A DNA stretch of 64,000 nucleotides from Heterodera schachtii. Taxonomy: Eukaryota; Nematoda; Chromadorea; Rhabditida; Heteroderidae. The notes below the pieces were generated by a model. That model saw only the letters and a list, made by a program, of their open reading frames with translations. It ran no database searches and was not told the DNA's origin. The stretch covers positions 276,197-340,196 of the forward strand of contig SIJG01000023.1 in assembly GCA_023374025.1 (NCBI GenBank), written 5' to 3'. Made by a program: the position numbers and the translations under genes. This document shows, one piece after another, positions 53,297-64,000 of this stretch (positions are counted from its first letter, which is position 1; every line of letters begins with the position of its first letter).

Positions 53297-56200
53297 ATGT
53301 TTTCGCAACAACCGCCGCCCACTTTCCCACCCGTGCCGCAACAGCAATTTCCTCCCGTGCCGCAACAACAACAAGCTTTTCCATCCATGCCGCAACAACA
53401 GCAACAGGCTTTTCCACCAGTGCCGCAACAACAAAACGCCTTTTCATCCATGCCGCAACAACAGCAACAGGCTTTTCCTCCCATGCCGCAACAGCAATCC
53501 GTGCCGCAACAGCAACAGACTTTTCCTTCCGTGCCGCAACACCAACAACAGGCTTTTCCTCCCATGCCGCAACAACCGCCCACTTTTCCACCGGTGCAGC
53601 AACCGCAACAGGCTTTCCAGCCTGTGCCGCAACAGCAACAACAGGCTTTTCCACCCATGCCGCAACAGCAAGCCGTGCCGCAACAACAACAGAATTTTCC
53701 TCCAATGCCGCAACAGGAGGCTTTTCCTCAAATGCCGCAACAACCGCCCACTTTTCCACCGGTGTCCCAGCAGCAACAGGCTTTTCCTCCCATGCCGCAA
53801 CAACAACATCAGGCTTTTCCTCCAATGCCGCAACAACACCAGCAACAGGGTTTCCCTCCCATGCCGCAACAGCCTCAGGCTTTTTCGGTTGGATTTTACG
53901 GTCCAACTAATTTGGCTTCTATTTGCTATATCCAAAAACAGATTCTGGTCTCTATTTATAAAAGCCCGAGACTTGAAGCTTACATTTGATACCAAAAATG
54001 TGGGCATTGACCAATTATGAAAAAAGTCATGGCTTAGGAAACTGAGGATTTGTCATTGTTTTGGACGCATAAACCGAATTAAAGCCTAAAAAAACTTTTT
54101 TGGATGTACGGACCGCAAAGATCGAGCCGCAAAATGAATGGGAATTGAAAAAAAAAAGTTTTTTTTCTAAAGCAGGGCAGCGCTTTTCCACCTGGCCAAC
54201 CGCCACAGCCGCAACGACAGCGTCTTGACCCGGACATGATGCCAAGCCTTGTAAGTGTTGGAAATGCTGCGCTTTATTTAGTCCATGTTTTTCGGAAAAT
54301 TCTCGACGAGGGTGGGGAGGCTCTTAAATTTGCGTCGTCGCCATTTTTCGCGATTTAATTTTTTTTATTTTTAAACGGCGCTACAATTGGGCCGGAAGAC
54401 AATTTATTGCATCATTTTGGTTAGGTTCAAGTGGCTGAGGATGATCAAAGCACACGTTCCGGACTGTTCCCGACCGGTTTTCCGCAAGCGGAAAGCCCAC
54501 CGCTTGTCAGCACTGAGATCATCGCACAGGACCAAGGTTTTTTTTTTTGTTTGGAACCCTCGGATTTTCTAGGCCTATTTTTTTTACCAATTTTTCGAAT
54601 TTACGCTGGGATGGAAATCTTTTTTCAAGTCCAATGATGTGCTATTGGATGGAGTACGGAAAAATGGTATATTGGTATATTGGTCGTTCCATTCAAGTGA
54701 ATTTTTCGAAAAATTTGGCAGAATTTTTGATAGTTTTTTTTAAATTTACCAAAAGTCTAACATATTCGACTGTTTTCGAGCCGTTTAATGTGTCCATCTT
54801 GAATTAAAAAATGCTGTTTTCCCGTTTTTATAACCCTTTTTTCTTCCCTCAGGGAATGCCAATCCGAAATTCATGCGCTCAACACTGTATGCCGTGCCGC
54901 AAAGCCAGGACATGGTCAAGGCCACCCAATTGCCCCTGTCGTTGGCCATCTGTCCGTTTGCCAAGCTGCACCAGTCCGAGGTAACGTCGCGAAATAATTC
55001 ACTTTTGTAACGCCAGGTTCTCGGATTGGAATGAAAAAAATTGTCAGGGACCTATTCGAGTATTTTTTTTACCCAAAAAAATTTCCGGGATTTGAATTCA
55101 GAGGCAATTCGGCGGAAAAATAATTATTTGAAAAAAAAATTCGCAGTATCCGCCACCGGTGATCGATTTGGGTGAGATTGGGCCGGTCCGGTGCCAGCGT
55201 TGCAAGGCGTACATGTGCCCGTTCATGGAGTTCATTGACGGAGGCCGCAAATTTCGGTGTCCATTCTGCCGTGCCAGCACACCAGGCATGCTAATAAGTG
55301 AAGATTCAATATTTTATGTGCCATTTTTTTTTACAGTGGAGGACGGTTATTTTGCGCATTTGGACCACACCGGACGACGCACCGACATTCAGCATCGGCC
55401 CGAGCTGTACCTGGGCTCCTACGAGTTTGTGGCCACCAAACAGTATTGCAAAGTGAGTACTGGCGGCTATTTTCTAGGCTAATTTGGAGCATTTTGTCCA
55501 TTAAATTTGCTAAATATTTGTTTCAGAATGGCACGCCGCCCAAACAGCCGGCATACATTTTCATGCTGGACGTGTCCTACAACGCGGTGCGCACCGGGCT
55601 GGTCGAGCTGTTCTGCCGCAACATCAAGGACATGCTCAGGGAGTTGCCGAAGTGTGTGGGAGGAATTGAAAGAATTTTAGCGATTTTTTCGAAATTTTAT
55701 AATGAATTACCAAGTTTTTCAAAAATATTTTTCTTGAATCTTTTGAAAATTTTCTAATATATTTTCTTGAAAATTTAGGTTTGAAAACAACGGGGGTTGG
55801 AACGAGTTGCTCCTTGTTGGGGGAGGGGGCTGACATATTTTTCGAATTTTCAACAAAATTTTTTTAGGGAAAATTTCCGCTCCGGCGCCTCCTCCATGCG
55901 CATTGGTCTGGCCACCTATGACCAGACGGTGCACTTCTACAACCTGAGCCAGCCCGGCCGTGCCGAAATGCTGGTGGTCAGCGACATTGCGGAAGTGTTT
56001 GTCCCGTTTGTGGACGGCTTCTTGGTCGAGTTTGAACAGGCCGAGAATGCGCTTACCGTGTGAGTGTTTCTGTCTGTCACGAATTGCCGACAATTATTTA
56101 TTTATTTTTGGCATTTACCATGTTGAATATTGTAATGAAAATGACAGAAATGGGGTGATTTATTTTCCACCCCTGGATTTTTTTTAATTTTCAAAAAAAT

Positions 56201-59200
56201 AGAAAAATTTTTTATTAAAAAATTAATTTATTTTGAAAAACTTTCAATTCGTAATTCTTTGTAAAATTTTGGGGAAATTGCTAGTAATTTTTTTTTAATT
56301 TAATTTCTTCAAGGTTTCTTACAAAAAGAATTTCCTGCGATTTTTTGAAAAAAAAAAAATTTTTTTTGGGGGGGGGGGGGGCTATAACTCGGGGCCGAAA
56401 CGGCGGATGAAGTGGAAAACGAATTGGTGCCATGAAAATTATTGAAAAAATTTCATGGCATGATCTCAAACATTTAGTTGCTTGCGCGAGATTGTGAACA
56501 ATTTTGCGCACACGCGCATCACCGAAACTGCGCTGGGCCCGACCATCCAGGCGGGGCTGGACGCGTTGCGCAGCGCGGACCGGGCCGGCAAACTGTTCAT
56601 TTTCCACACGTCGTTGCCCGTGCTGGACGGCGCGCCGGGCCAGCTGAAGAACCGGGAGGAGCGCAAGCTGTTGGGCACGGACAAGGAGAAGGTGTGTTTG
56701 GGGTGGCTGGGCGAGGGGGGGTTCGAAAAAATTTTGAAATTTTAAATGACTCTGCAGGCAAATTTTCTAACTATATCTTTTTTTTTCTCAACCAAATAAA
56801 CCTTCTTGGTATTGTCCAAAAACGTTTTAAAAAAACTCTATTAAATTAGCTTTAAAATTTTGAAAATGTCCAGGGCAAAAAAAAAAATATCGAAAAACTA
56901 AGATTTTGAGACTTATTTTTAGCAAAATAATAATGAAAACATATAGCTATCGAACAATATCAAGAGTTTTTAATTAAGTTGACAACGAACAAAGTCATGG
57001 TTCCAACTCCCAAAAAGTTTTGGCGATGTTTTTAATATTAATTTTTTTTTTTTTATTCTAAAAAATTTAAAATTTCCGGTTATTTCCCATATTTTGCACT
57101 TGCACAGACCATGCTGACGCCGTCCATCGACTTCTACGCCAAGCTGGGCGAGGAGTGCGTGAAGTGGGGCTGTGCCGTCGATTTGTTTCTGTTTCCCAAC
57201 GCTTTTGTGGACGTGGCAAACATTGCGCCGGCGGTGACCACCACCGGCGGCATCATCTACAAATACCAATACTTTGACGTGCGTTTTTTGTTGTTTTTTG
57301 AATTACGCTCTGATTTGTTTTAAAATGCCTGACCTCAAAATGATGAGGATTTTTGATTGTTTCAATAAACGTAAAAAAATTTTGGACCCGGATTAACCGG
57401 ATAAATGTAATACTCAAAAGCCCTGGAAAAGGTTTTTGTTAATTCTTAAACAAAAAAAAAGGGGAAGGCGGTACAAGCTACATTATTATCATCATTTGTC
57501 TTTAAATTGTATTTTCAAATTTGGAACCCTAACCCAAAGCAATTGAAAAACTACGATTATCAGGCCTAGACCTAGGCTTCAATTTTTCCAAACTTTTTCT
57601 TTTGCACTTTACCTATTTTTATATTATCTTTTTACTTTTTGTCATTAACCCATTGAATTAAGTGTACCCCTAGCCTCTCTTTTTTCAATTTCCTTACTAT
57701 GATTTTGATTAAAAAATAATTGTAGGCCGAACGCGATGGCGAGCGCTTTTTGGCTGATTTGCGACATGACATCAGCCGCGAGGTGGCCTTTGACGTGATG
57801 ATGCGTCTGCGAACATCCACTGGTACAATTTGACGAATTGGGAAGCCATCACCACGCTAAAATGGATGGAATTTTCTATAATTTTGTTTGATCAGATCAG
57901 ATTTTACCTCAAAAACAGAGATAGGCCTAAGATTTTTTCTGGAATTTTTTTTTTGTAAAAATTTTGTCTAAATTTTTGAAAGAGAGAGAGAAATTGTAGT
58001 GAAAATTGGAAATTTTATAGGTTTTTTAATTGAAAATTTGAATATTTATTTTATATTTTTTTGTGAAGGCATTCGACCCACCGGCTTCTTCGGCTCCTTT
58101 TACATGCAAAACACGACGGACGTTGAAATTGCTGCGCTCGACGCGGACAAAGCGGTGCAAATTGAGATCAAATATGACGACAAGTTGGACGAGAAGGAGG
58201 CCGCCTATTTCCAAGTGAATCATTCATTCAATCACTCCAACAATTTTCAATTTTATCCCAAAATTTTATTTTAATTTAACATTTTATTGTGGCAGGAGTG
58301 CCTTGGATGGGGGGACAAATAATAGAAAATTCGAAATTTTCAACAAGAATTATTCTTACTTTTCCCTTAGAAATTTTCAGAGGCTTACCTCAGCCTCCCC
58401 TCCTTAGACTTTTACTGGATATTAGAGATTTTTTTTTTCTGCCTTCATTTTTAAAAGGCAAAAACTGCCGTTTCAAACCCTCCAAAATGTATTTCCTGTA
58501 ATTAAATTTAAAAAAATTCAAATTTGTACAAAATTGTTTCTTTCTTTTCAGTTGGCTGTGCTGTTCACCAGTTGCGGAGGCCAACGACGGCTCCGTGTGC
58601 ACAATGTAAAAATTGGAAATTTTAAAAATTCCATGACTAATTCCATTTCCCGGCACAGCTCTCACTGCCGATCAGCTCCGATTATGCGCAACTGTACCGG
58701 CTGATTGACGAGGACTGCTTGGCCACCCACCTGTTCAAGCAGGGTAAGCCCATAAACAAACATTTCGCCAAAAAAAATTTTGTTTTTTCAAATTTCAGCG
58801 GAACAAACGCTGCGCGAAAAGGCGCCCAAAGAAATTCGGGATGAGCTGACGCTGCGCTGTGCCCAAATGTTGGCCGCCTACCGCGAGAAGTGCAGCGAAC
58901 AAGCCCCTTTGGGCCAACTGATTTTGCCCGAGTGCGCCAAACTGTTGCCGCTGCATGTCAACTGCATTGAGCGCCACGACGCGCTCAACGGAGGTCGGTA
59001 GAGCGAAAATTTGAATTTTTTGAAAATTCATGAGATACATGTGATTCAACTGTATCGGACCGGATTTGATGTAAAAATCCTGTAATTTTGATTGGACATT
59101 GATCCGATTCCATTTTTTAAATTCCGGAAAAGCCCGGCAACACCCAGGATAAATGATGTCATGATGGACATGATTGATGTGGTGCTGTATTTAATTTTCC

Positions 59201-60700
59201 ATGCTGTCCTGGTAGATTTCGATGAATATTATCCATGCAATCTTTCTCCACCCATTTTGAAGGTGCCGAACTCACGGTGGATGACCGTGCCTGGATGATG
59301 TCGTTGGTGCCCTCTTTGACCGTGCTGGCCGCTGCCCATTTGCTTTACCCGCGCATTTACCCGCTGACCGCACTCGGCACACCCCAACAGCAGCAACAGT
59401 TGGCGGACGATGGCCACAATCAGCAGCAGACTGGACAAGCAAACGGCGGCGGAATGCCAAGCGGCGCGAGGGTCGGTAGAAAAACAAACCGGCACCTTTG
59501 ATTGCAAAATTAAAAAATTCCCTCACGCCGTGATTAGGATCCCGATAAAATCGGAATGAATCCCGGAAATCCTATCCCGGCCTGATGGTGTCTGGTATTT
59601 GAAAAAAAAATTTGTTGCGATTTATACCATGTTATTATGTTTTGCTTTGTTCTTTTAGACCAGCACGCTGTACTCCTTGCTCGAGGACGAACTCGCCGCC
59701 ATGGGCATCGCCGACGGCGGCGCCGGCGGCACGGACGCGCAGCAACAATTGGTGGTGGAAGTGCCGGCACAAGTCCGCGCCTCCTTTGAGTACTTTCAAC
59801 CTCAAGAGGCTTATCTGATCGAGAATGGGCTGGTCGCGTTTGTATTTGTTGGACGAGAGGTGCGAATGGTTTTATTTATTTATTTTTTGGAAAAATTTGG
59901 GATTTTTTTTATGGGGAACAAATTTTCGGTTTGAAAAAGCATTTTTTAATTCATTTTTTTGCCAATTATAACACACAAAATCATTCATTCAATTGGCATT
60001 TAGGTTCCCAGCGAGTGGTTGAGCAATGTGTTCGGCGTCAACTCCGTCACACATTTGGACACGGAAACAGTGCGTTGTTTACACATACAATAAAACTCTA
60101 CAATTTTTTTTGTTTTGTAACAAATTGTGTTCCCCGTCCCGTTCAGCATGAGCTGCCCAAGCGGCCGAATGCCCAATCGGTGGCACTGCGCAGACTTTGG
60201 CACTGGGCCAACCTGGGACGGGAGCGTCGGCTGAAGCTGTTCATTGTCAGTTGATTTTCCAATATTTCTCGACCACAAGGTCCATCCAGGATTGGTGGAA
60301 ACCTCGGCTTCAGAAACTTAGGGATTTTGGCTTCGAATTTCGAACCTTGGGTCCTAACAATGCAAAACACCGGCTTGATGACTCCCACCCATTCAGAAAA
60401 CTTTATAAAATTCGAAATTTAACTTTTTTTTAAATGAAATTTGCTTGCAAGTTTTTTTTGATTTTCGATGTTTTCAAACAAATCTAACATTTGTCCGCTT
60501 TACCCCCCCCCCCCCCCCCCCTCCTCTTAAAATATTATGGTATTTAAATTTGTTCACAAAATTGTCAGGTCAAAGAAGGCGATGCGCTGGAGGCGTGGAT
60601 GAAAAAGTTTTTGGTGGAGGATCGGTACGCGCAGACGTCGAATTCGTATGTGGACTTTTTGTGCACGGTGCACCGCGAGATTCGCTCAATTTTGTCGTAA
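53297..60700 (+). CDS. SEC24C: COPII coat cargo adaptor SEC24 (SEC24C/D class)
   Basis: Selects cargo in COPII vesicles at ER exit sites, paired with SEC23. Twenty exons join in one frame: 53297-53887, 54176-54250, 54425-54536, 54853-54980, 55147-55297, 55337-55452, 55527-55651, 55868-56059, 56478-56691, 57108-57278, 57726-57822, 58069-58214, 58552-58605, 58659-58743, 58799-58993, 59263-59471, 59659-59859, 60004-60069, 60147-60245 and 60569-60700, giving 1,052 residues. The N-terminal 197 residues are a (FPPMPQQQQQA)n repeat. The zinc finger CQRCKAYMCPFMEFIDGG...FRCPFC and the GPVRC context mark the C/D rather than A/B class. Next come the trunk (PAYIFMLDVSYNAVRTGLVE and KLFIFHTSLPVLDG), beta-sandwich, helical domain, and gelsolin-like C-terminus ending SNSYVDFLCTVHREIRSILS. 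AATAAA overlaps the stop codon at 60699-60704. Confidence 0.97.
53310..53880 (+). repeat. Coding minisatellite in SEC24 exon 1 (Pro/Gln/Phe repeats)
   Basis: About fifteen imperfect units of the type CAGGCTTTTCC(T/A)CCCATGCCGCAACAACAG, 24-45 bp each. They encode QAFPPMPQQQ variants, and all indels are multiples of three. The shadow frames are also open, which is expected for such repeats. Confidence 0.9.
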
Positions 60701-60704
60701 TAAA
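60699..60704 (+). terminator. Polyadenylation signal overlapping the SEC24 stop codon
   Basis: The stop TAA at 60698-60700 is followed by TAAAAC, so AATAAA spans 60699-60704. If used, the 3' UTR would be only about 15-25 nt. I have not excluded a weaker signal further downstream. Confidence 0.45.
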
Positions 60705-61965
60705 ACTTGGCATGGGAGATGCCCTTGGGACATGTGTAAGAGACGACCAAGAAACGGCACGGCAGCATTTCAATTATTGTTTTTACTCATTTTGTTGATT
60801 GGGATTGATGGACTCTATGGATTATTATGGATTGATTATACACACCTAATATATATTTTAATGCGATTTGTTTTTACAACGAATAATTGTAATTTTGTTG
60901 TTTCTGTTTTTGTTGTTGAGGGAGGGACAATTGGACCATTTTTCATGATGTGTTTGTGCTATGTATTATGACGTAATATTATTATATTTATTACCTAATT
61001 ATTATTTAGTAAATGCGAAATTCGCTCTAATTTGATGATGAAAAATGTCACCCATTTTCACTGCTAAATTAATCAGAGTGCCACGGGACCACAGGGTCGA
61101 GTCGGGAATTCCCGGTCCCGTGGCATTCGTTCAACTTTTTGCGATTGTGTTGGCATTCTGTTTGTTTACGCAGCGAGTCTTGGACAAAAAATCAATTTAA
61201 AATGAAATTAAAAAATGACTCGCTGTGGAATTTCGTGTTTTACATAAACAAAAAAGCCTTTTTCATGTGATTTCCCGATCACTCCCTCCTCCCTGTTTTG
61301 GGTGGATCGGAGGAAGTGCCCTTTTTTCGATCACTACAAAATGCTGATCAGTGAAAATCACTGCTCTGATCACACCTAAACGGCTTCTGCTTTCTGCTGT
61401 TGATAATAATATATCATAAACTGTGAACACTGTTTTATTACACACTCCACAAAAATGTTGTTCAAAATGATAAAATTGATAGGTTGGAAATGGACGAAGA
61501 ATACAAAATTATGTCTGGAAATGGAATTTTTTTTTTGTACCGATCCCTTCGACGGTGTTCAGTCCACAGCGCGTCGTTCAATTGGTGTCCTTTTCCGAGT
61601 TCATCTAAATTTTGTCCAAATTTAAAAGCTTTGCCCCCTTTGTTTCTGCAAATTCCCATATAAAAACAGCAGATGTTTCAATTTTAATTTTCGAGGCAGG
61701 CCCATAATCAAAATTTTCCCATTTCTTGGAATGAATTAAAAGAAAAAATAGGTGCACTTTTTGAAAAATATGTATCAATTTCACAAAAAAAAAAGGGATC
61801 TTCGGGTTCGCCTCTCCAATTCTGGACCATAAAGGTGCCTAAAACTGGCGAGGCTTTTCATTTCCTCGCCATTGTGCCAGGTTCGTCGGTGTCTGGCGCC
61901 AGACAAGGCCTGGTAATTCTGTGTTTTTCTCACCAAAAAGTGCCGGTCCTACCCCAAAAACTCAC
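60701..61965. other. Intergenic region between convergent SEC24 and bromodomain gene
   Basis: AT-rich DNA. A near-perfect palindrome TGCCACGGGACC...GGTCCCGTGGCA lies at about 61079-61126, and a TGATCA cluster at about 61325-61375. The part nearest 61965 probably includes the unresolved last exon and 3' UTR of the minus-strand bromodomain gene. A minus-strand frame at 61840-61915 is a candidate I could not join. Confidence 0.45.
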
Positions 61966-64000
61966 CGAAGAAGTGGAAGGACCAGCAGCAGCAGACACTG
62001 GCACATCATCATCATCTTCGGCTGGTGCTTTTGGGTCGCCGGCAGATGTCGACGGCGCTGCAGCAGCCGCTTCTTCCTGCTGCGGCGTGTGCCGTGCCGC
62101 TCCTCCACCACCACCAGCGGACTGCTCCTCCTCCTCCTTGCCGCCCTGGCCACCGATTGCCTCCGCAATGCGACGCCACACCATGTTCAACAGCTTGGAG
62201 TCCTCGTGGATTTCCGATCCGTCCATGTTGAAGCGCTGCAAATTTGGGAGAGATTTTTTATAGAAACTTTCTTTTAATTTGCTGAATCCAGAATTTTGAT
62301 GGGCTCATACCATCCAACCTAAAATTGGAGGCGTGGCGCGCCTTTTTTGGCATTTGCAATTTTTAGGGTACCCGAATTTTGACATAGTTCCAAATTTTCG
62401 GGTTTTACGGCAACCCCCAAATTATAAAGCAAAAATTCCGGACAACATGACACGTAAAAAAGAAAATTCCCGATACTAAACATTCAAGAATTTTAAGTCT
62501 CTTTTTTTTTATTTAAATGCATTTTACAATTTGCCTATTTCATCGACTTTTCGGGTCTTTGATCAGTTTTTTCTGATCACTTTTGGTGCCAGAGTCAAAA
62601 AAATGCCGAAATTTGCAATAGCATACCTGTGCATTTTCGCACAACAAATCCACGTCTGCGCTCATTTGGGCCAACATTGTGTATTTGTCCTCCTCAATTT
62701 TCTTCCGAATCCGTTGCAGGTCCATCGGGCGCTCAATTTGGTCATAATAGTCGGGATATTCACGCCGGGAAGGCAACTGCACGAATGGGCCGGCCAACTT
62801 TTTGCCATTGCTAAACATTGCAAGGATATTTCGATAAACCAAACGGATCGATTAAGAAAAAATGGGGATTTGAATCGCGAAAAAAGTGATTTAAATCCCA
62901 CAAAACCGGGATTTCGTCCGGTAATCCTGTTCCGCCGAATCCCGACTTTCAAAGCTTATGGCCCAAGTAATAATGTAATGGCATTTTATAAATTTGAAGC
63001 CAATTTTGGCATCGGCACACGGAGGCGTACAATTAATTGTCGGGACACGACTCATTAATGTAAAGAAAATCTGAATTGTCCATCCAAACTCTCGAGTTTT
63101 TGTTTCTCGAGTGTCGGGCATCCAAAAAATCCTTCGACCATCCTTTTCAAGTCAAAATTGGCCTCTAGTAGACCAACAAATGCCATTTGCCCCCTCCTCA
63201 CCTCGTCTTGTAGTTGAGCAGTGTGTTCAAACATGCGTTCAGCTTGGCGTACAGTTTGGGGTTGGCCGGCGATTTGGTGACGCGTTGGCGCTTTCCGGGC
63301 CCACCTACAGGGCCACGACGTCCCTTCGTCGCCCCATCATCATTGTCCGAGTCGGCCTGACTTTGCTGTAAACGGAGAGGGGGGAGGGGGATAAAATTTT
63401 CAAAAATTTTTGTTTTTTTCCATTTATTTTTCGCAAAATAAATCCAATTCCATTTGTAATTGTTCTTGTGCCGTGTCTCTCTCATTGTCAGTTCAACTCA
63501 TTCATTCATTGTTTGTGTGTTTCACACCTCCAATTCCAATTGTGTGCCTTTTGCTATTTGTTTTTTTTTTGTGGGATTTACCGAGGAATATTTCCTGTTT
63601 CTTGTTTCTCTTTTCTTCGGCAACACCTAAACTGACAATAAGTAAGCAGTTGTTATAGATAATAAAGTGCCATTTTGCCCGGAAAATACGGCATTTGCCG
63701 GGCATCGGGAGTCCATACCGGATTTTTGAGTTTCGGAAATGGCACCCCTGACACATTTCCTCCCCCCCCCCCACCTCCAATGTGATGCGTTTCCATTGCC
63801 TAATTAAAACCAAAAAATCCTGACTTTTTCTTTTAGAAAAACTTAGTAAATCCACCCTAAATTCTGAAAATTCGCTTAAAAAAAATCTAAAAAATTTTTT
63901 TTTCAAAAATTTCGTATGGGGCGAACTGCTCACAAATCTCGGACCCAAATCCCATTGCCGTTGAACCATAATACGCACCTCCTCTTCCGGGGGCAGCGCC
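61966..64000 (-). CDS. Bromodomain protein, C-terminal part, SWI/SNF ATPase (BRM/BRG1)-like; runs off the window
   Basis: Chromatin-remodelling ATPases of the BRM/BRG1 class end in a bromodomain that binds acetylated histone tails. Visible exons on the minus strand: about 64000-63967 (ALPPEEE, cut by the window edge), about 63366-63201 (DSDNDDGATKGRRGPVGGPG...ANPKLYAKLNACLNTLLNYK), about 62813-62629 (SNGKKLAGPFVQLPSRREYP, DYYDQIERPMDLQRIRKKIE, VDLLCENAQ) and about 62236-61966 (RFNMDGSEIHEDSKLLNMVW, then an acidic/Ala/Gln-rich tail). The YY, PMDL and C-N-A motifs of a bromodomain are intact. The ATPase core is outside the window, so the class is inferred from LPSRxExPxYY and the acidic-basic lead-in. 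A strong GTGAGT donor at 61965 implies another exon. Polybromo is an alternative. Confidence 0.8.

Noticed and set aside
53241..54007. Minus-strand Ala/Val/Glu-rich and Leu/Arg-rich frames opposite SEC24 exon 1
   Set aside because: These are shadows of the coding minisatellite. The plus strand continues in frame into 19 further SEC24 exons.
1..64000. Search for CRISPR arrays, bacterial operons, rRNA genes or spliced-leader RNA
   Set aside because: No regularly spaced identical repeats, no rRNA core sequence and no canonical SL1 sequence were seen by eye. The DNA is clearly eukaryotic.

Overview
This is eukaryotic genomic DNA, almost certainly from a nematode. The genes are intron-dense, and the introns are small and AT-rich with TTTCAG-type acceptors. 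There are no operator or ribosome-binding signals, the proteins are ordinary metazoan housekeeping families, and two complete spliceosomal U2 snRNA genes are present. The species cannot be fixed from sequence alone; a Tylenchina-type (clade IV) nematode is my guess. Intergenic DNA carries unusually many long poly(C)/poly(G) tracts, CT/GA microsatellites and short inverted-repeat (MITE-like) elements.

Left end (1-5.2 kb): a direct duplication of about 1.9 kb carries TRMT112 twice. Copy 1 has a 1-nt frameshift and copy 2 is intact. A complete U2 snRNA gene lies between them and a minus-strand tRNA-Ala(UGC) follows. From 6.6 to 18.2 kb a single large minus-strand gene encodes nucleoporin NUP155 in about 27 exons. 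One of its introns holds a foldback transposon with an 8-bp target duplication.

At 19.5-22.7 kb a phosphatidylinositol transfer protein (minus) and a PP1-like Ser/Thr phosphatase (plus) are transcribed divergently from a 293-bp intergenic region. The phosphatase begins with a hydrophobic signal/anchor-like segment and has a TATA box. At 23.4-24.9 kb there is a four-exon minus-strand gene I do not recognise.

At 24.9-41.8 kb is a gene-poor island. It contains a tandem array of splice-acceptor-like motifs, two small hAT-type MITEs, many C/G homopolymers, CT/GA runs, and two further U2 loci. One U2 locus (40.25-40.44 kb, minus) is intact. The other (27.95-28.10 kb, plus) starts exactly at U2 nucleotide 39, joined directly to the 3' end of a 5'-truncated non-LTR retrotransposon with a restriction-like endonuclease domain. 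That is the most interesting object in the window, because it looks like a U2-snRNA-targeted (Utopia-like) retrotransposon.

Right half (41.9-64 kb): minus-strand 2-oxoglutarate dehydrogenase E1 (TCA cycle); minus-strand CAAX prenyl protease ZMPSTE24; divergent plus-strand SEC24C/D-type COPII coat subunit, for which I resolved 20 exons in one continuous frame; and at the right edge the C-terminal bromodomain part of a minus-strand SWI/SNF ATPase-like protein. The genes do not form one pathway. The layout is ordinary nematode gene packing interrupted by a repeat-rich island bordered by U2 copies.
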